A stretch of 9,771 nt of DNA. It comes from Bacteroidota bacterium (lineage in GTDB: Bacteria; Bacteroidota; Bacteroidia; Chitinophagales; Chitinophagaceae). The stretch spans positions 1 to 9,771 of the forward strand of contig JAFAFR010000019.1 of assembly GCA_023423405.1 (NCBI GenBank). The letters run 5' to 3'. The position numbers and the translations under genes are program-made. The notes below the pieces were generated by a model. The model was not told the DNA's origin. It saw only the letters and a program-made list of their open reading frames with translations, and did no database searches. Below are positions 1-6,416 of this stretch, piece by piece; the stretch's first letter is position 1, and the number at the start of each line of letters is the position of its first letter.

Positions 1-1
1 T

Positions 2-193
2 TTGGCGGGTGGTCAGTGGAACCTGTCAGCGCGATTCGTTAATGAACTGCCGATGCCAAAGCTCGACCTCGAGGATGGAGTGACAGCAGTGCTCATCAGC
101 ATTGGAAACTCGATCGCCAAAGGGGAGCAGGCCGACCGCGAGCTTTGGGACGAGGCAATCAGTCGGGTTTTTGGCATCACCAAGTGGGGCTGA
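2..193 (+). CDS. C-terminal end of a probable N6-adenine DNA methyltransferase (partial)
   Basis: This is the last 63 residues of a reading frame that enters the window from the left; the first complete codon begins at base 2 and the stop is TGA at 191-193. The segment GGQWNLSARFVNELPMPKL resembles the end of the target-recognition part of type II/IIG N6-adenine methyltransferases, where a GGQ-(W/Y/F)-(D/N)-(L/M)-S-x-RFV block is followed by a short proline-rich stretch and a final helical tail. The catalytic part would lie outside the window, so modification activity is an inference from this tail only. The next gene starts one base after this stop, which suggests that both are made from one transcript. 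It could also be the tail of another restriction-modification subunit. Confidence 0.5.
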   Translation: MAGGQWNLSARFVNELPMPKLDLEDGVTAVLISIGNSIAKGEQADRELWDEAISRVFGITKWG

Positions 194-194
194 G

Positions 195-929
195 ATGGTG
201 GCAAAGGGCACAGGGAAGGCCTCCAAAAACCCTTCGCCGTCGGCGCAGGGGTGCATCGTAACTAGCGAAACATCGATCGGAAAGGCGTGTGCTACCAGGT
301 TACAGAAGCACCTAAACTGCGGGCATGTCAGCTATGAGATGCGGCAGTACTCGTCGGGCGCATCTTCGTTGCATTTCACCACCTATCCGTCCGTGAAGGC
401 GATGATCAAAGGTGCAGAGTGCCCGGCGCTACCGCTGGGAGACTCCATTTGGCTGCACCTGGCGATTGACCTGGAGTTCGTAGTTAAAGGCCGATTGCGT
501 GTGAAGCACATCTCGATAGACATCCTCGAGGGTGAAGCGACGCAGGCGCAGAAGACTTCACTGCTCCGCGCAGAGTGGATGATGCACAGCACAGCTTTGG
601 AAGATGGACATGCTCAGCCGCACTGGCATGCCATTGGTGCCGCGGGCGTAACGACGGAGGATGACTTCGAAGCGTATCTGTCGTCAGGCGCTGGATTCGG
701 AAGCTATTTGACCGAAGAAACGAAGCCTAAACCCCATGCTGCTTTCAAGCACTTCCACTATGCAATGGTGACCAGCTGGCACCAGGACCCTCAGACCGGC
801 TACTGCCACACGCTTGAAAGTCAGGAGGCCGCCATCGCATGGATCATAGGGTGCATCAGTTACATCCAGCACCAGCTCTCGCACGTGACCAAGAAGTCTG
901 GACACAAGACAGTCGAAGAGGTCGCGTAA
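195..929 (+). CDS. His-rich hypothetical protein coupled to the methyltransferase-like gene
   Basis: The 244-residue product is of no family I can name. The ATG at 195 is preferred over an in-frame upstream start at 102. It sits one base after the stop of the previous gene (TGA-G-ATG) and has a purine-rich AAGTGGGG about six bases upstream, and the longer form would overlap the upstream gene by about 90 bases. There is no signal peptide or clear membrane segment. Notable features are a HAQPHWH cluster at residues 139-145, HFHYAM at 186-191 and a WH pair at 195-196. A short Cys/His cluster also lies near residues 31-44. The regular His/Trp spacing might bind a metal or build an active site, but this is inference. 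The tight spacing suggests a role with the upstream methyltransferase-like protein, for example as an accessory or restriction component. Confidence is for a real gene, not for a function. Confidence 0.7.
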   Translation: MVAKGTGKASKNPSPSAQGCIVTSETSIGKACATRLQKHLNCGHVSYEMRQYSSGASSLHFTTYPSVKAMIKGAECPALPLGDSIWLHLAIDLEFVVKGRLRVKHISIDILEGEATQAQKTSLLRAEWMMHSTALEDGHAQPHWHAIGAAGVTTEDDFEAYLSSGAGFGSYLTEETKPKPHAAFKHFHYAMVTSWHQDPQTGYCHTLESQEAAIAWIIGCISYIQHQLSHVTKKSGHKTVEEVA

Positions 930-1048
930 GAGATCGCAGAATTCTCGGTCATCTCGGAACATCTGATGAAATCGACCATCCTGCTAGGAGTTTCCTGACG
1001 CGCGCTTAGAGCATTCTCTGGTCGTCTGCCTAAAGATCGCCACGCAAG

Positions 1049-1663
1049 ATGCGTACGCCGTCAAGCTGCCTACCGGGTAAGCTCAGCATGCGGGTAACCA
1101 TTGCCATCGCTCTTCTGATACTGGCCGTTGGATTTGGCATAGTGGATCTATTGAGAGCGCAATGGTTCTCCGGCCTAGGTTTCTTGGCGGCTGGCTTTCT
1201 GACAGCAGGGCTTCTGATATTTGGACTTGAGTTCACGAGCAGCCCCGTAGGACTTGTCCTCGCTCCCGTCACCTGTTTGCTCGGAGTATGCGCGTTCTTC
1301 TTCGAGAATCGAGCATTCGACTTGAACCTAGATCGGGCGAGATTGGAGGTGGCGCTGGCCCCGGTGGAGACCAATCGGAGTCGGTGTGGCATTACGGACA
1401 GTGACACTCGGTATCAGTCAGCCATCCAGGCGTGTGTTGTGCAGTCCAACGCCGACCGAATGGCCGCCGTGAATCAAGGATTGCGCGCTGCATACGTGCC
1501 CACAGAGCTCGACCTTGCAGAGAAGTTATTCTCTCGAGTGGAAGGTGTGCAGCGAGATGCGTGCGCGGCCAGATTTCTCGAGCTTCACAAAGAGTGCCCG
1601 GATGCCTTCCTTAGCGTGAGCAAGGACACCATTCGCATCCTCGAAAGTTCGCTACAGCCCTAA
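1049..1663 (+). CDS. Three-helix membrane protein with a Cys-containing soluble tail
   Basis: The product is an unrecognised 204-residue protein. Three hydrophobic segments lie at about residues 15-35, 38-60 and 65-86, followed by a hydrophilic domain (about 90-204) with four cysteines at 113, 129, 172 and 183. The pattern suggests an inner-membrane protein with a small soluble C-terminal domain; the four Cys could form disulphides or a metal site, which is speculation. A second ATG at 1088 would remove the first 13 residues and place the first membrane helix almost at the N terminus. Neither start has a strong ribosome binding site, so the start is open. The stop overlaps the stop of the opposing gene by four bases (CTAA at 1660-1663), a tail-to-tail arrangement. 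A minus-strand frame at 1030-1407 was judged a shadow. Confidence 0.6.
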   Translation: MRTPSSCLPGKLSMRVTIAIALLILAVGFGIVDLLRAQWFSGLGFLAAGFLTAGLLIFGLEFTSSPVGLVLAPVTCLLGVCAFFFENRAFDLNLDRARLEVALAPVETNRSRCGITDSDTRYQSAIQACVVQSNADRMAAVNQGLRAAYVPTELDLAEKLFSRVEGVQRDACAARFLELHKECPDAFLSVSKDTIRILESSLQP

Positions 1664-2010
1664 AGGGGCAAGTCGCTTGCCACAGTGCCCGCGGGCATTA
1701 CCAGCGGGCGCAGTCCTCCGCGAAGCCCCCTGTCCACGTGAAGCGTGACGCGCTGACCTGGGCTGAGCTCACGAAGCCCGAGGTACTCGGGCAGTTCCTT
1801 TCGCGTGTGTCTCTTGAATCCGAGCACCTGAACTCGCGCGCCGAGATCCAGAGTGATTAGTGCCATCAAGCATGGACTACGCTTCGCCCACACCAATGCA
1901 TCCAGTTGTCCAGAAAAGCTCCCTTCGCCGATCGCATCGAGCGCATCTCCTCGATAGGTAATGGGTTCGATACCTGACTCGACGGCATCGGCGTACGACA
2001 TTTCCTGCAT
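1660..2010 (-). CDS. Hypothetical protein, 116 aa
   Basis: This is a small soluble protein without a recognised domain. The start is well supported: a GGGAGGT ribosome binding site (positions 2017-2023 read on the minus strand) stands seven bases before the ATG. The first 30 residues are acidic; the middle (about 45-100) alternates hydrophobic and charged residues in a way that suggests beta strands, including a turn motif LSPGQRVTLHV at about 82-92. No signal peptide, membrane helix or catalytic motif is visible. It reads in the same direction as the unknown gene at 2278-3135 but is separated from it by about 270 bases, so a shared transcript is possible but not shown. Its stop overlaps that of the membrane protein gene facing it. 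Confidence 0.6.
   Translation of the reverse strand: MQEMSYADAVESGIEPITYRGDALDAIGEGSFSGQLDALVWAKRSPCLMALITLDLGARVQVLGFKRHTRKELPEYLGLRELSPGQRVTLHVDRGLRGGLRPLVMPAGTVASDLPL
1667..1697. repeat. Two adjacent short hairpin sequences at convergent gene ends
   Basis: GGCAAG and CTTGCC (1667-1672 and 1676-1681) flank a TCG loop. A perfect 12-base palindrome, TGCCCGCGGGCA, follows at 1686-1697. Both lie just past the stop of the rightward membrane protein gene and inside the last codons of the leftward gene. A transcription-ending role for the rightward gene is possible, but there is no T run after either hairpin, and GC-rich coding DNA often contains short palindromes. Confidence 0.25.
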
Positions 2011-2016
2011 GGCGCA

Positions 2017-2023
2017 ACCTCCC
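2017..2023 (-). promoter_or_regulatory. Ribosome binding site deciding the start at 2010
   Basis: GGGAGGT on the minus strand lies seven bases before the ATG at 2010. It is the clearest ribosome binding site in the left part of the window and is the main reason to accept the 116-aa gene and its start. Confidence 0.6.
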
Positions 2024-2092
2024 GCTCAGCACCTAGTCTGTGTACGAAGCACATAGGCGCTTTACTCGTTGATAGGAGAGCGAGAGAGGGTG

Positions 2093-2281
2093 ATGTCAGC
2101 CTCGAGCATTGTTGTCGTGATCCATGAGACTCACCAGTGCATGCTCACCGCTCCCGCGTGTGAACTCGCCGTTGTAAAGCTTCGTTCTTCGCTCGTTGAT
2201 TGTGTGGCGTACTTGCTTGCGCGGCTAGGCAGGGTTGCGACAAATGGCGTCGTCGCCAAAGCAGTTTCCGGGATGCGCTAG
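2093..2281 (+). CDS. Doubtful small ORF, 62 aa
   Basis: A possible small gene lies between two minus-strand genes. The ATG at 2093 has a purine-rich AGAGAGGG only two bases away, which is short spacing; an upstream TTG at 2069 is also in frame. The translation has no recognised domain. Its TAG overlaps the stop of the opposing gene at 2278-2281 (CTAG), the same tail-to-tail geometry as at 1660-1663. The stretch also has to hold any promoter for the gene starting at 2010, so this may be non-coding. I list it only as a candidate. Confidence 0.2.
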   Translation: MSASSIVVVIHETHQCMLTAPACELAVVKLRSSLVDCVAYLLARLGRVATNGVVAKAVSGMR

Positions 2282-3135
2282 CGTATCGGAAGGGCACCAT
2301 ATCCGCTGCCGGTAAGCTGGCTCGGCCGGAAAACATACCAGAGCACGAATTCTTCAAGTTCTCTGGCACGCTGAGCGAAAGCGCGTCCCAAACGGGGCGT
2401 GTACCCGACATGATCGGCCCAGTCCGACTGCTCGAGCCAGACATTGCCCAGAACACGATCAAGGACGAGTCGATGCATCAACATCCTGCATACCGAAGGG
2501 ATATTTCTGGACTCACATACAGCGACTGTCGTCCGAAGGACTGCATTGGCAAGCGGGATAAGCTGATGTAGGTGCAAGGCGTGCCACGCCTCTCTAAACA
2601 ACGCACAAAGAAGGCTCAAGCTCTGGAAGGATGCCTCTAACTTGAGGCGCTCCAGCATCGCAAGATAGGCCTCATCGAGAGGTTCTCCGGAGTCGAATGT
2701 CCGTTCTGGATCGAACTCGGTTCCATAGAACCACGAGTACGCACCCGGCTCACGGCTTTCGCCGCGAGCAAGCAACAGCTCCTCAATCAACTCGGTATAC
2801 CAAGTGGCGGGCAAGCTACGGTCGCCAATCATGCGCCATATCGGCGACTCGAAGTCGGCCTTGAGTCCAGAGCAGTCGGCACAGCTGTCCACGATCTCGA
2901 GAAGCTTGCTGCCCCGCCAAGCGGAAGGCACTTCGTCCGGCCCCCAGCCACCACGCCTCATGCGTTCGAAGTACCTGGGTGGCTCTGCATGTGAGGGGCG
3001 AAGCTTAACGATGAAGCGAAGGTCCATGTCGGAATCGGAAACGTCACCGAGCCGATATCTAAGGGACCAGTACCAGAACCAGTTGCGCATTCGGACCGAC
3101 AGGTCGGTGATCGGCTTTCCAGCTTTGCGCGTCAT
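2278..3135 (-). CDS. Hypothetical protein, 285 aa
   Basis: This is a long, protein-like frame that I do not recognise. It is rich in Trp, Leu and Arg. The N-terminal segment RMRNWFWYWSLRYRLGD (15-31) is aromatic and basic, a CxxC pair sits at 85 and 88, and the C-terminal half (about 155-270) is probably helical, with several leucine-rich stretches. No signal peptide or convincing membrane helix is seen, and no catalytic motif could be named. The ATG at 3135 is the farthest upstream start; a GAGG lies about 13 bases before it, which is weak, and the ATG for residue 16 is an alternative. The gene is divergent from the small DNA-binding candidate at 3226, so the two share a 90-base control region. 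It is likely an accessory gene of the island or transposon. Confidence 0.6.
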   Translation of the reverse strand: MTRKAGKPITDLSVRMRNWFWYWSLRYRLGDVSDSDMDLRFIVKLRPSHAEPPRYFERMRRGGWGPDEVPSAWRGSKLLEIVDSCADCSGLKADFESPIWRMIGDRSLPATWYTELIEELLLARGESREPGAYSWFYGTEFDPERTFDSGEPLDEAYLAMLERLKLEASFQSLSLLCALFREAWHALHLHQLIPLANAVLRTTVAVCESRNIPSVCRMLMHRLVLDRVLGNVWLEQSDWADHVGYTPRLGRAFAQRARELEEFVLWYVFRPSQLTGSGYGALPIR

Positions 3136-3225
3136 GGGAGCAGTGGGGCCTCAAGGCAAGGGCACGTAATGCACCAATTATGTACCCCTTCGAAGACTTC
3201 GATGGACGTGGTCTCCTAGGTCCCA
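3136..3225. promoter_or_regulatory. Divergent intergenic control region
   Basis: This 90-base gap separates two divergent genes, so it should hold promoters in both directions. An AT-rich patch with TAAT and ATTA in inverted orientation (around 3167-3181) and a palindrome CGAAG-A-CTTCG at 3191-3201 are candidate -10 or operator elements. I cannot pick out a convincing -35/-10 pair. The small protein encoded to the right is an obvious candidate to bind here if it is a DNA-binding regulator. Confidence 0.35.
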
Positions 3226-3468
3226 ATGGCCAGGCGCGCGACAACTCAAGAACGCCTGTATCCGACGAGAAGGGTCGCCGGCGACACCCTCTGGCGTGCC
3301 TTGGGATTCAAGAACGCAAGAGCGTTCCAACGTGCCAGGAGCCGTGGCGCGATTGAGCTACGGCTGTATCCGGACCCGGCAACGGGCGGCGTCTATGCGC
3401 TCGCCGATGATCTTGCTCGCCACCTTGCAGCGAAAGAGGAGGCCGGCGCCCCAGACCAGACTCAATAG
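3226..3468 (+). CDS. Small possible winged-helix DNA-binding protein
   Basis: This 80-residue basic protein looks like an excisionase- or MerR-like winged helix. Residues 19-43 (GDTLWRALGF... to RSRGAI) could form a helix-turn-helix, with an Arg-rich recognition helix around 31-40. Residues 45-58 could form the wing, and ADDLARHLA (60-68) a final helix. The tail (70-80) is hydrophilic. These assignments come from the residue pattern, not from a family I recognise with certainty. The ATG at 3226 has a poor ribosome binding site. Lying just upstream of tnsA and reading the same way, the protein may control the transposition operon or its own divergent neighbour. An alternative minus-strand gene overlaps its 3' end. 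Confidence 0.55.
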   Translation: MARRATTQERLYPTRRVAGDTLWRALGFKNARAFQRARSRGAIELRLYPDPATGGVYALADDLARHLAAKEEAGAPDQTQ

Positions 3469-3606
3469 AAAAAGCACTAGCCCAGAACGGGAAACGGCCC
3501 GGGTGTAGGAGCCCGAGCCGCTGATCCCGAGGTACAGAATTCGACCCTCAGTACCTCCAAGGGTAGCGAAAAGGACCGCAGTGTCAATCGGCCTGCGGCA
3601 ATCCAT
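3358..3606 (-). CDS. Alternative small membrane protein ORF, 82 aa
   Basis: A minus-strand frame fills the gap between the 80-aa gene and tnsA and overlaps the former by 111 bases. Its translation contains one good membrane segment (about residues 42-57, LVLFLLSLVWGAGLLF) and its third codon positions are mostly G or C, as expected for a gene in this DNA. Against it are the overlap, the lack of a clear ribosome binding site, and the absence of a recognised family. At most one of the two overlapping frames may be real; I favour the plus-strand gene. Confidence 0.25.
   Translation of the reverse strand: MDCRRPIDTAVLFATLGGTEGRILYLGISGSGSYTRAVSRSGLVLFLLSLVWGAGLLFRCKVASKIIGERIDAARCRVRIQP
3529..3557. 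repeat. Inverted repeat in the tnsA leader
   Basis: GAGGTAC (3529-3535) and GTACCTC (3551-3557) form a perfect 7-base inverted repeat around a 15-base spacer. It lies about 95 bases before the tnsA start in DNA with no plus-strand gene. The dyad could be an operator or part of a TnsB-binding end, but its short length makes a chance match possible. Confidence 0.3.
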
Positions 3607-3617
3607 CTAGACGCTCA

Positions 3618-3638
3618 GGTGGCGCTCCAAGCGCCGCC
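3618..3638 (+). promoter_or_regulatory. Hairpin directly upstream of the tnsA ribosome binding site
   Basis: GGTGGCGCT and AGCGCCGCC pair (one G-T wobble) around a CCA loop, giving a nine-pair stem that ends two bases before GGAGGAG of tnsA. In RNA this would be a stable stem against the ribosome binding site. It may limit translation of the first gene of the transposition operon; no terminator-like T run follows. Confidence 0.4.
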
Positions 3639-3649
3639 ATGGAGGAGCT

Positions 3650-4405
3650 ATGCCCACCTTGGACGACGCCGCCAATTCGGCAGCGGTGCACTACCGACGT
3701 TTCAAATCGCACTTAGAGGAAATTCCGTCGCTGCGCGTCCACTGGCCGAAGCTTGGTCAGGACAGGATTCGCAAGATCGTGCATCGAGGCGCAATGCGCC
3801 CAACACTCAAGTACCGCTCAATCACGATGCAGCGTGCCTTTCACGTTGAATCTCCGCTTGAGCAGGTTGCGATGTGGCATCTCGACGCGTGTCCGCAAGT
3901 GAGCTTCATCGCGGAGCAGCCGATGCGGATCTCCTATGAGAAAGATCGCGTGGGCTCGCACATCCCCGACTTTGTTGCTCGCGTAGGTGCGCGTTGGGAA
4001 GTGATCGAGATCAAGCGTCAAGCGACGTTGAGATCTGAGGATGTCGCGCGAGCAGCTTGGCTCACTGAGACGCTCAGTCCTGTAGCCAGGTACCGGATGC
4101 TGTCGGAGGCTGAGTTCGAGAACGAAGCCATCTCTAACAACTGCAGACAGTTGCTGATGAGAGGTCGCAATCCGCCCGACACGGATTTGGCCGAAAGAAT
4201 CATCGCCGGGATCCAGCGCGATCGCGTTGCCAAGCTAGGTCAGTTCGACTGGGATGTTCCGCAGAGCGAGGCGGCTGAGCATGTCGCGTGGCTGATTCTG
4301 CGGGGGCGTCTCGAAGCTGACTTGTCGTGCGTAATTGGGTCGGACACTCCTGTGACCGTAGTCGCCGACGCCGACCTCCTGGAGGCACGCCTGTGGCCGG
4401 CGTGA
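3650..4405 (+). CDS. tnsA: TnsA-like transposon endonuclease
   Basis: The 251-residue product is close to the usual TnsA length. In the Tn7 family TnsA cuts the 5' ends of the transposon while TnsB acts on the 3' ends, giving cut-and-paste excision. The nuclease core shows the expected order: E71 in ESPLEQ, D107 in HIPDF, and E120-I-K122 in VIEIKRQ. This is a full PD-(D/E)xK set; E. coli TnsA is known to have Q rather than E at the third position. Residues about 175-225 are the helical C-terminal part that in TnsA contacts TnsC. The ATG at 3650 follows GGAGG at 3641-3645 by four bases. The 3' end overlaps the tnsB start by 13 bases. Residues 1-60 are basic and may contact DNA. Family assignment is strong; activity is inferred from intact motifs. 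Confidence 0.88.
   Translation: MPTLDDAANSAAVHYRRFKSHLEEIPSLRVHWPKLGQDRIRKIVHRGAMRPTLKYRSITMQRAFHVESPLEQVAMWHLDACPQVSFIAEQPMRISYEKDRVGSHIPDFVARVGARWEVIEIKRQATLRSEDVARAAWLTETLSPVARYRMLSEAEFENEAISNNCRQLLMRGRNPPDTDLAERIIAGIQRDRVAKLGQFDWDVPQSEAAEHVAWLILRGRLEADLSCVIGSDTPVTVVADADLLEARLWPA
4381..4385 (+). promoter_or_regulatory. Ribosome binding site deciding the tnsB start
   Basis: GGAGG lies seven bases upstream of GTG 4393, inside the end of tnsA. It is the reason for choosing this GTG over the in-frame GTG at 4327, which would add 22 Arg-rich residues, or the later GTG at 4402. Confidence 0.6.
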
Positions 4406-6414
4406 TCGAGAAAGGGCAGCGGCTGCACTATGGCAGCACGATCCTTCGCATTCTGAGAATCTCAGAAACAGGTGTTCTGACGCTGGAGAACGTCGAGACT
4501 GGGAGTTGGGAGGAGAAGTCATCCGAAGAGGTGCTGGAGGCGTGGCGTCAAGGCCAGATGACTTTCGATGATCCAGAACAGATTGATGCCGACAACAAGC
4601 GGCGCGCTTATCGGGAGTCATCAAGCTTCACTCTCAAGCCTGAAGAGCGACTTCTGACGCAACAGCGGTTGGTGTTCGTGCGGGCGACTCAGTCGTTGCC
4701 GCGAACGCGCTCCGTACTTGCGATGGCAATCCAAGAAGCCTGGGAGACCAGCCCGAACTGGAAGCACGTAGAGAAGCCGAAGTCCGCGCCAAGTGTTAAC
4801 ACGGTGATTGGCTGGGTCAGCCGCTATGAGGAGGCCGAGTGCGACATCAGAAGCTTGCTCGCGCGGAACGCCTCGAAAGGAAATCACGAGACTCGCTATA
4901 CGCAGGTGGTGATCGACATCATGGACGACATGATCGATACCTGCTTCATGGTCGAGGAGCGTCCGAATCTAAGTAACGTGTGTGATCTGGTCAACGCGAG
5001 GATCTCGAAGAAGAATATTGGTCTGCTGCTCTCAGAGCAGATTCCTCCGGTGTCCCCACGAGCTCTATCCCGGCGGATCAAGCAACGTTACTCGGCATAC
5101 CAGATCCATAGTGCCCGATACGGTGCCCGCAGCGCCAAGATCAAGTTCAGGACGGCCGGAGCGGGCGCAGAGGCGAGCAGGCCGCTTGAGAGGGTCTCGA
5201 TGGACCACAGTCGACTCGATCTGTTCGTGATCGATGGTGCGACGGGTCTGCTGCTGGGACGGCCATGGTTGACAGTCCTCCTCGATGAATACACGCGACT
5301 CGTAGTTGGGTTCCACCTCAGCTTTGAAGAGCCGAGTGCGGTGAGTGTCTGCATGGCGATGGCACACGCCATCATGCCGAAGTCTTTCGATCACATTGAC
5401 CAAAAACAAAGGCCTAAGCAGGCCTGGGACGCTTGGGGTGTGTTTGAGACCCTGGTGGTTGATAACGGGATGGAGTTCCACGGGCAAGCAATTGAAGACA
5501 GCGCTGCTCGTCTCGGCATCACCATCCAATACTGTCCACGGAAATCGCCTTGGTACAAGGGGAAGATCGAGCGGTTCTTCAGAACTATTGGTGAGGATCT
5601 TCTAGACACGATTCCGGGGAAATCGTTCTCCAGCATCTTGCTGAAGGACGAATACGATCCGGACAAACATGCTGTTCTCTCGCTCGAAGCCGCGAACGTC
5701 GTCGTCAATCAGTGGCTGGTCGATGTGTACCACCAGAACCCCCATGGAGGCCTTCTCAGTTCGCCCGCCAGACGTTGGGCAGAGTCAATCGAATCCGCGG
5801 GTCGCTATCTTCCTTCTGCAGCCAAGAACATTCAGATGGCAATGGGGCGGAAGGTCACGCGAGTTCTGTCGCATAAGGGAATCGAGTTCGATTCCTTGGT
5901 CTACAACGCAGAAATTTTGAGCACGATCCGCCACCTGCATGGGGAAAGGGTCAAGGTCGATATTACTGTTAACGATGCGGATCTCGGCTCGATCATTGTC
6001 CTGGCGCCGGGAGGCACCGCAACCTATGAGGTTCCCGCAATCAACCTCCGCTATGCGCAAGGTATGAGTCGCTGGCAGCACAAGGTCTGCAGAAGGTATC
6101 AGCAGATCAAGTGGAAAGAGAGCGGCGACATGATGGCCCTCTTAGAGGCAAAGGAGCGAATCTCCGCTTTGATCAGAGAGCAGATGGGCGGCAGGAAGGC
6201 AAAGGGTCCCGTGAAATCTGCGGCGCGCTTCACCAACGGTAGCCCGTGGCGGGCGTCAACCGCACCGGCTCCGGTGGAATCTGCGACTCCCTCGTCAGGA
6301 GAGCATCAGATCTGCGCCGACTCGACGCACAAGTCGACGGTCAATGACCGGATCCCGCCTATCTCGCCTCTTGCTGCCGAAGTGCCGGCGTTCGTGGCTC
6401 GCGTCAGGAAATAA
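4393..6414 (+). CDS. tnsB: TnsB/TniA-type DDE transposase
   Basis: This is the transposase that binds the transposon ends and joins the 3' ends to target DNA. With the GTG start at 4393 it has 673 residues, similar to TnsB. Numbered so, the catalytic triad is D271 (SMDHSRLDL), D357 (LVVDNG) and E393 (PWYKGKIERFF); D357 and E393 have 35 residues between them, the DD35E spacing of the retroviral integrase superfamily. Residues about 10-60 look beta-rich, about 75-250 should be helical DNA-binding domains, about 265-470 the catalytic core, and about 480-555 the Mu-type C-terminal beta barrel. The last 60-70 residues are low-complexity and Ser/Ala/Pro-rich, ending in a short hydrophobic peptide. 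In Tn7 and CAST systems the TnsB tail touches TnsC, so this may be the TnsC hook. It is separated from tnsC by two bases. All key residues are intact. Confidence 0.92.
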   Translation: MAGVIEKGQRLHYGSTILRILRISETGVLTLENVETGSWEEKSSEEVLEAWRQGQMTFDDPEQIDADNKRRAYRESSSFTLKPEERLLTQQRLVFVRATQSLPRTRSVLAMAIQEAWETSPNWKHVEKPKSAPSVNTVIGWVSRYEEAECDIRSLLARNASKGNHETRYTQVVIDIMDDMIDTCFMVEERPNLSNVCDLVNARISKKNIGLLLSEQIPPVSPRALSRRIKQRYSAYQIHSARYGARSAKIKFRTAGAGAEASRPLERVSMDHSRLDLFVIDGATGLLLGRPWLTVLLDEYTRLVVGFHLSFEEPSAVSVCMAMAHAIMPKSFDHIDQKQRPKQAWDAWGVFETLVVDNGMEFHGQAIEDSAARLGITIQYCPRKSPWYKGKIERFFRTIGEDLLDTIPGKSFSSILLKDEYDPDKHAVLSLEAANVVVNQWLVDVYHQNPHGGLLSSPARRWAESIESAGRYLPSAAKNIQMAMGRKVTRVLSHKGIEFDSLVYNAEILSTIRHLHGERVKVDITVNDADLGSIIVLAPGGTATYEVPAINLRYAQGMSRWQHKVCRRYQQIKWKESGDMMALLEAKERISALIREQMGGRKAKGPVKSAARFTNGSPWRASTAPAPVESATPSSGEHQICADSTHKSTVNDRIPPISPLAAEVPAFVARVRK

Positions 6415-6416
6415 CG

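Noticed and set aside
102..194. An upstream ATG at 102 would extend the 244-aa protein by 31 residues.
   Set aside because: It would overlap the preceding gene by about 90 bases; the ATG at 195 directly after that stop is better placed.
2045..2202. CTCGTTGAT occurs twice, near 2065 and 2192, which suggested integron attC-like or direct repeats.
   Set aside because: It is only nine bases long, without the RYYYAAC and GTTRRRY boxes or a palindromic arm, so chance is adequate.
4235..4624. A 129-codon minus-strand frame across the tnsA/tnsB junction.
   Set aside because: It lies wholly within the two strongly supported genes, is low-complexity and Arg/Ser/Pro-rich, and is a typical shadow frame.
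5065..5529. A 154-codon minus-strand frame inside tnsB.
   Set aside because: It is opposite the catalytic core of the transposase, whose conserved motifs are unmistakable; it has no independent support.
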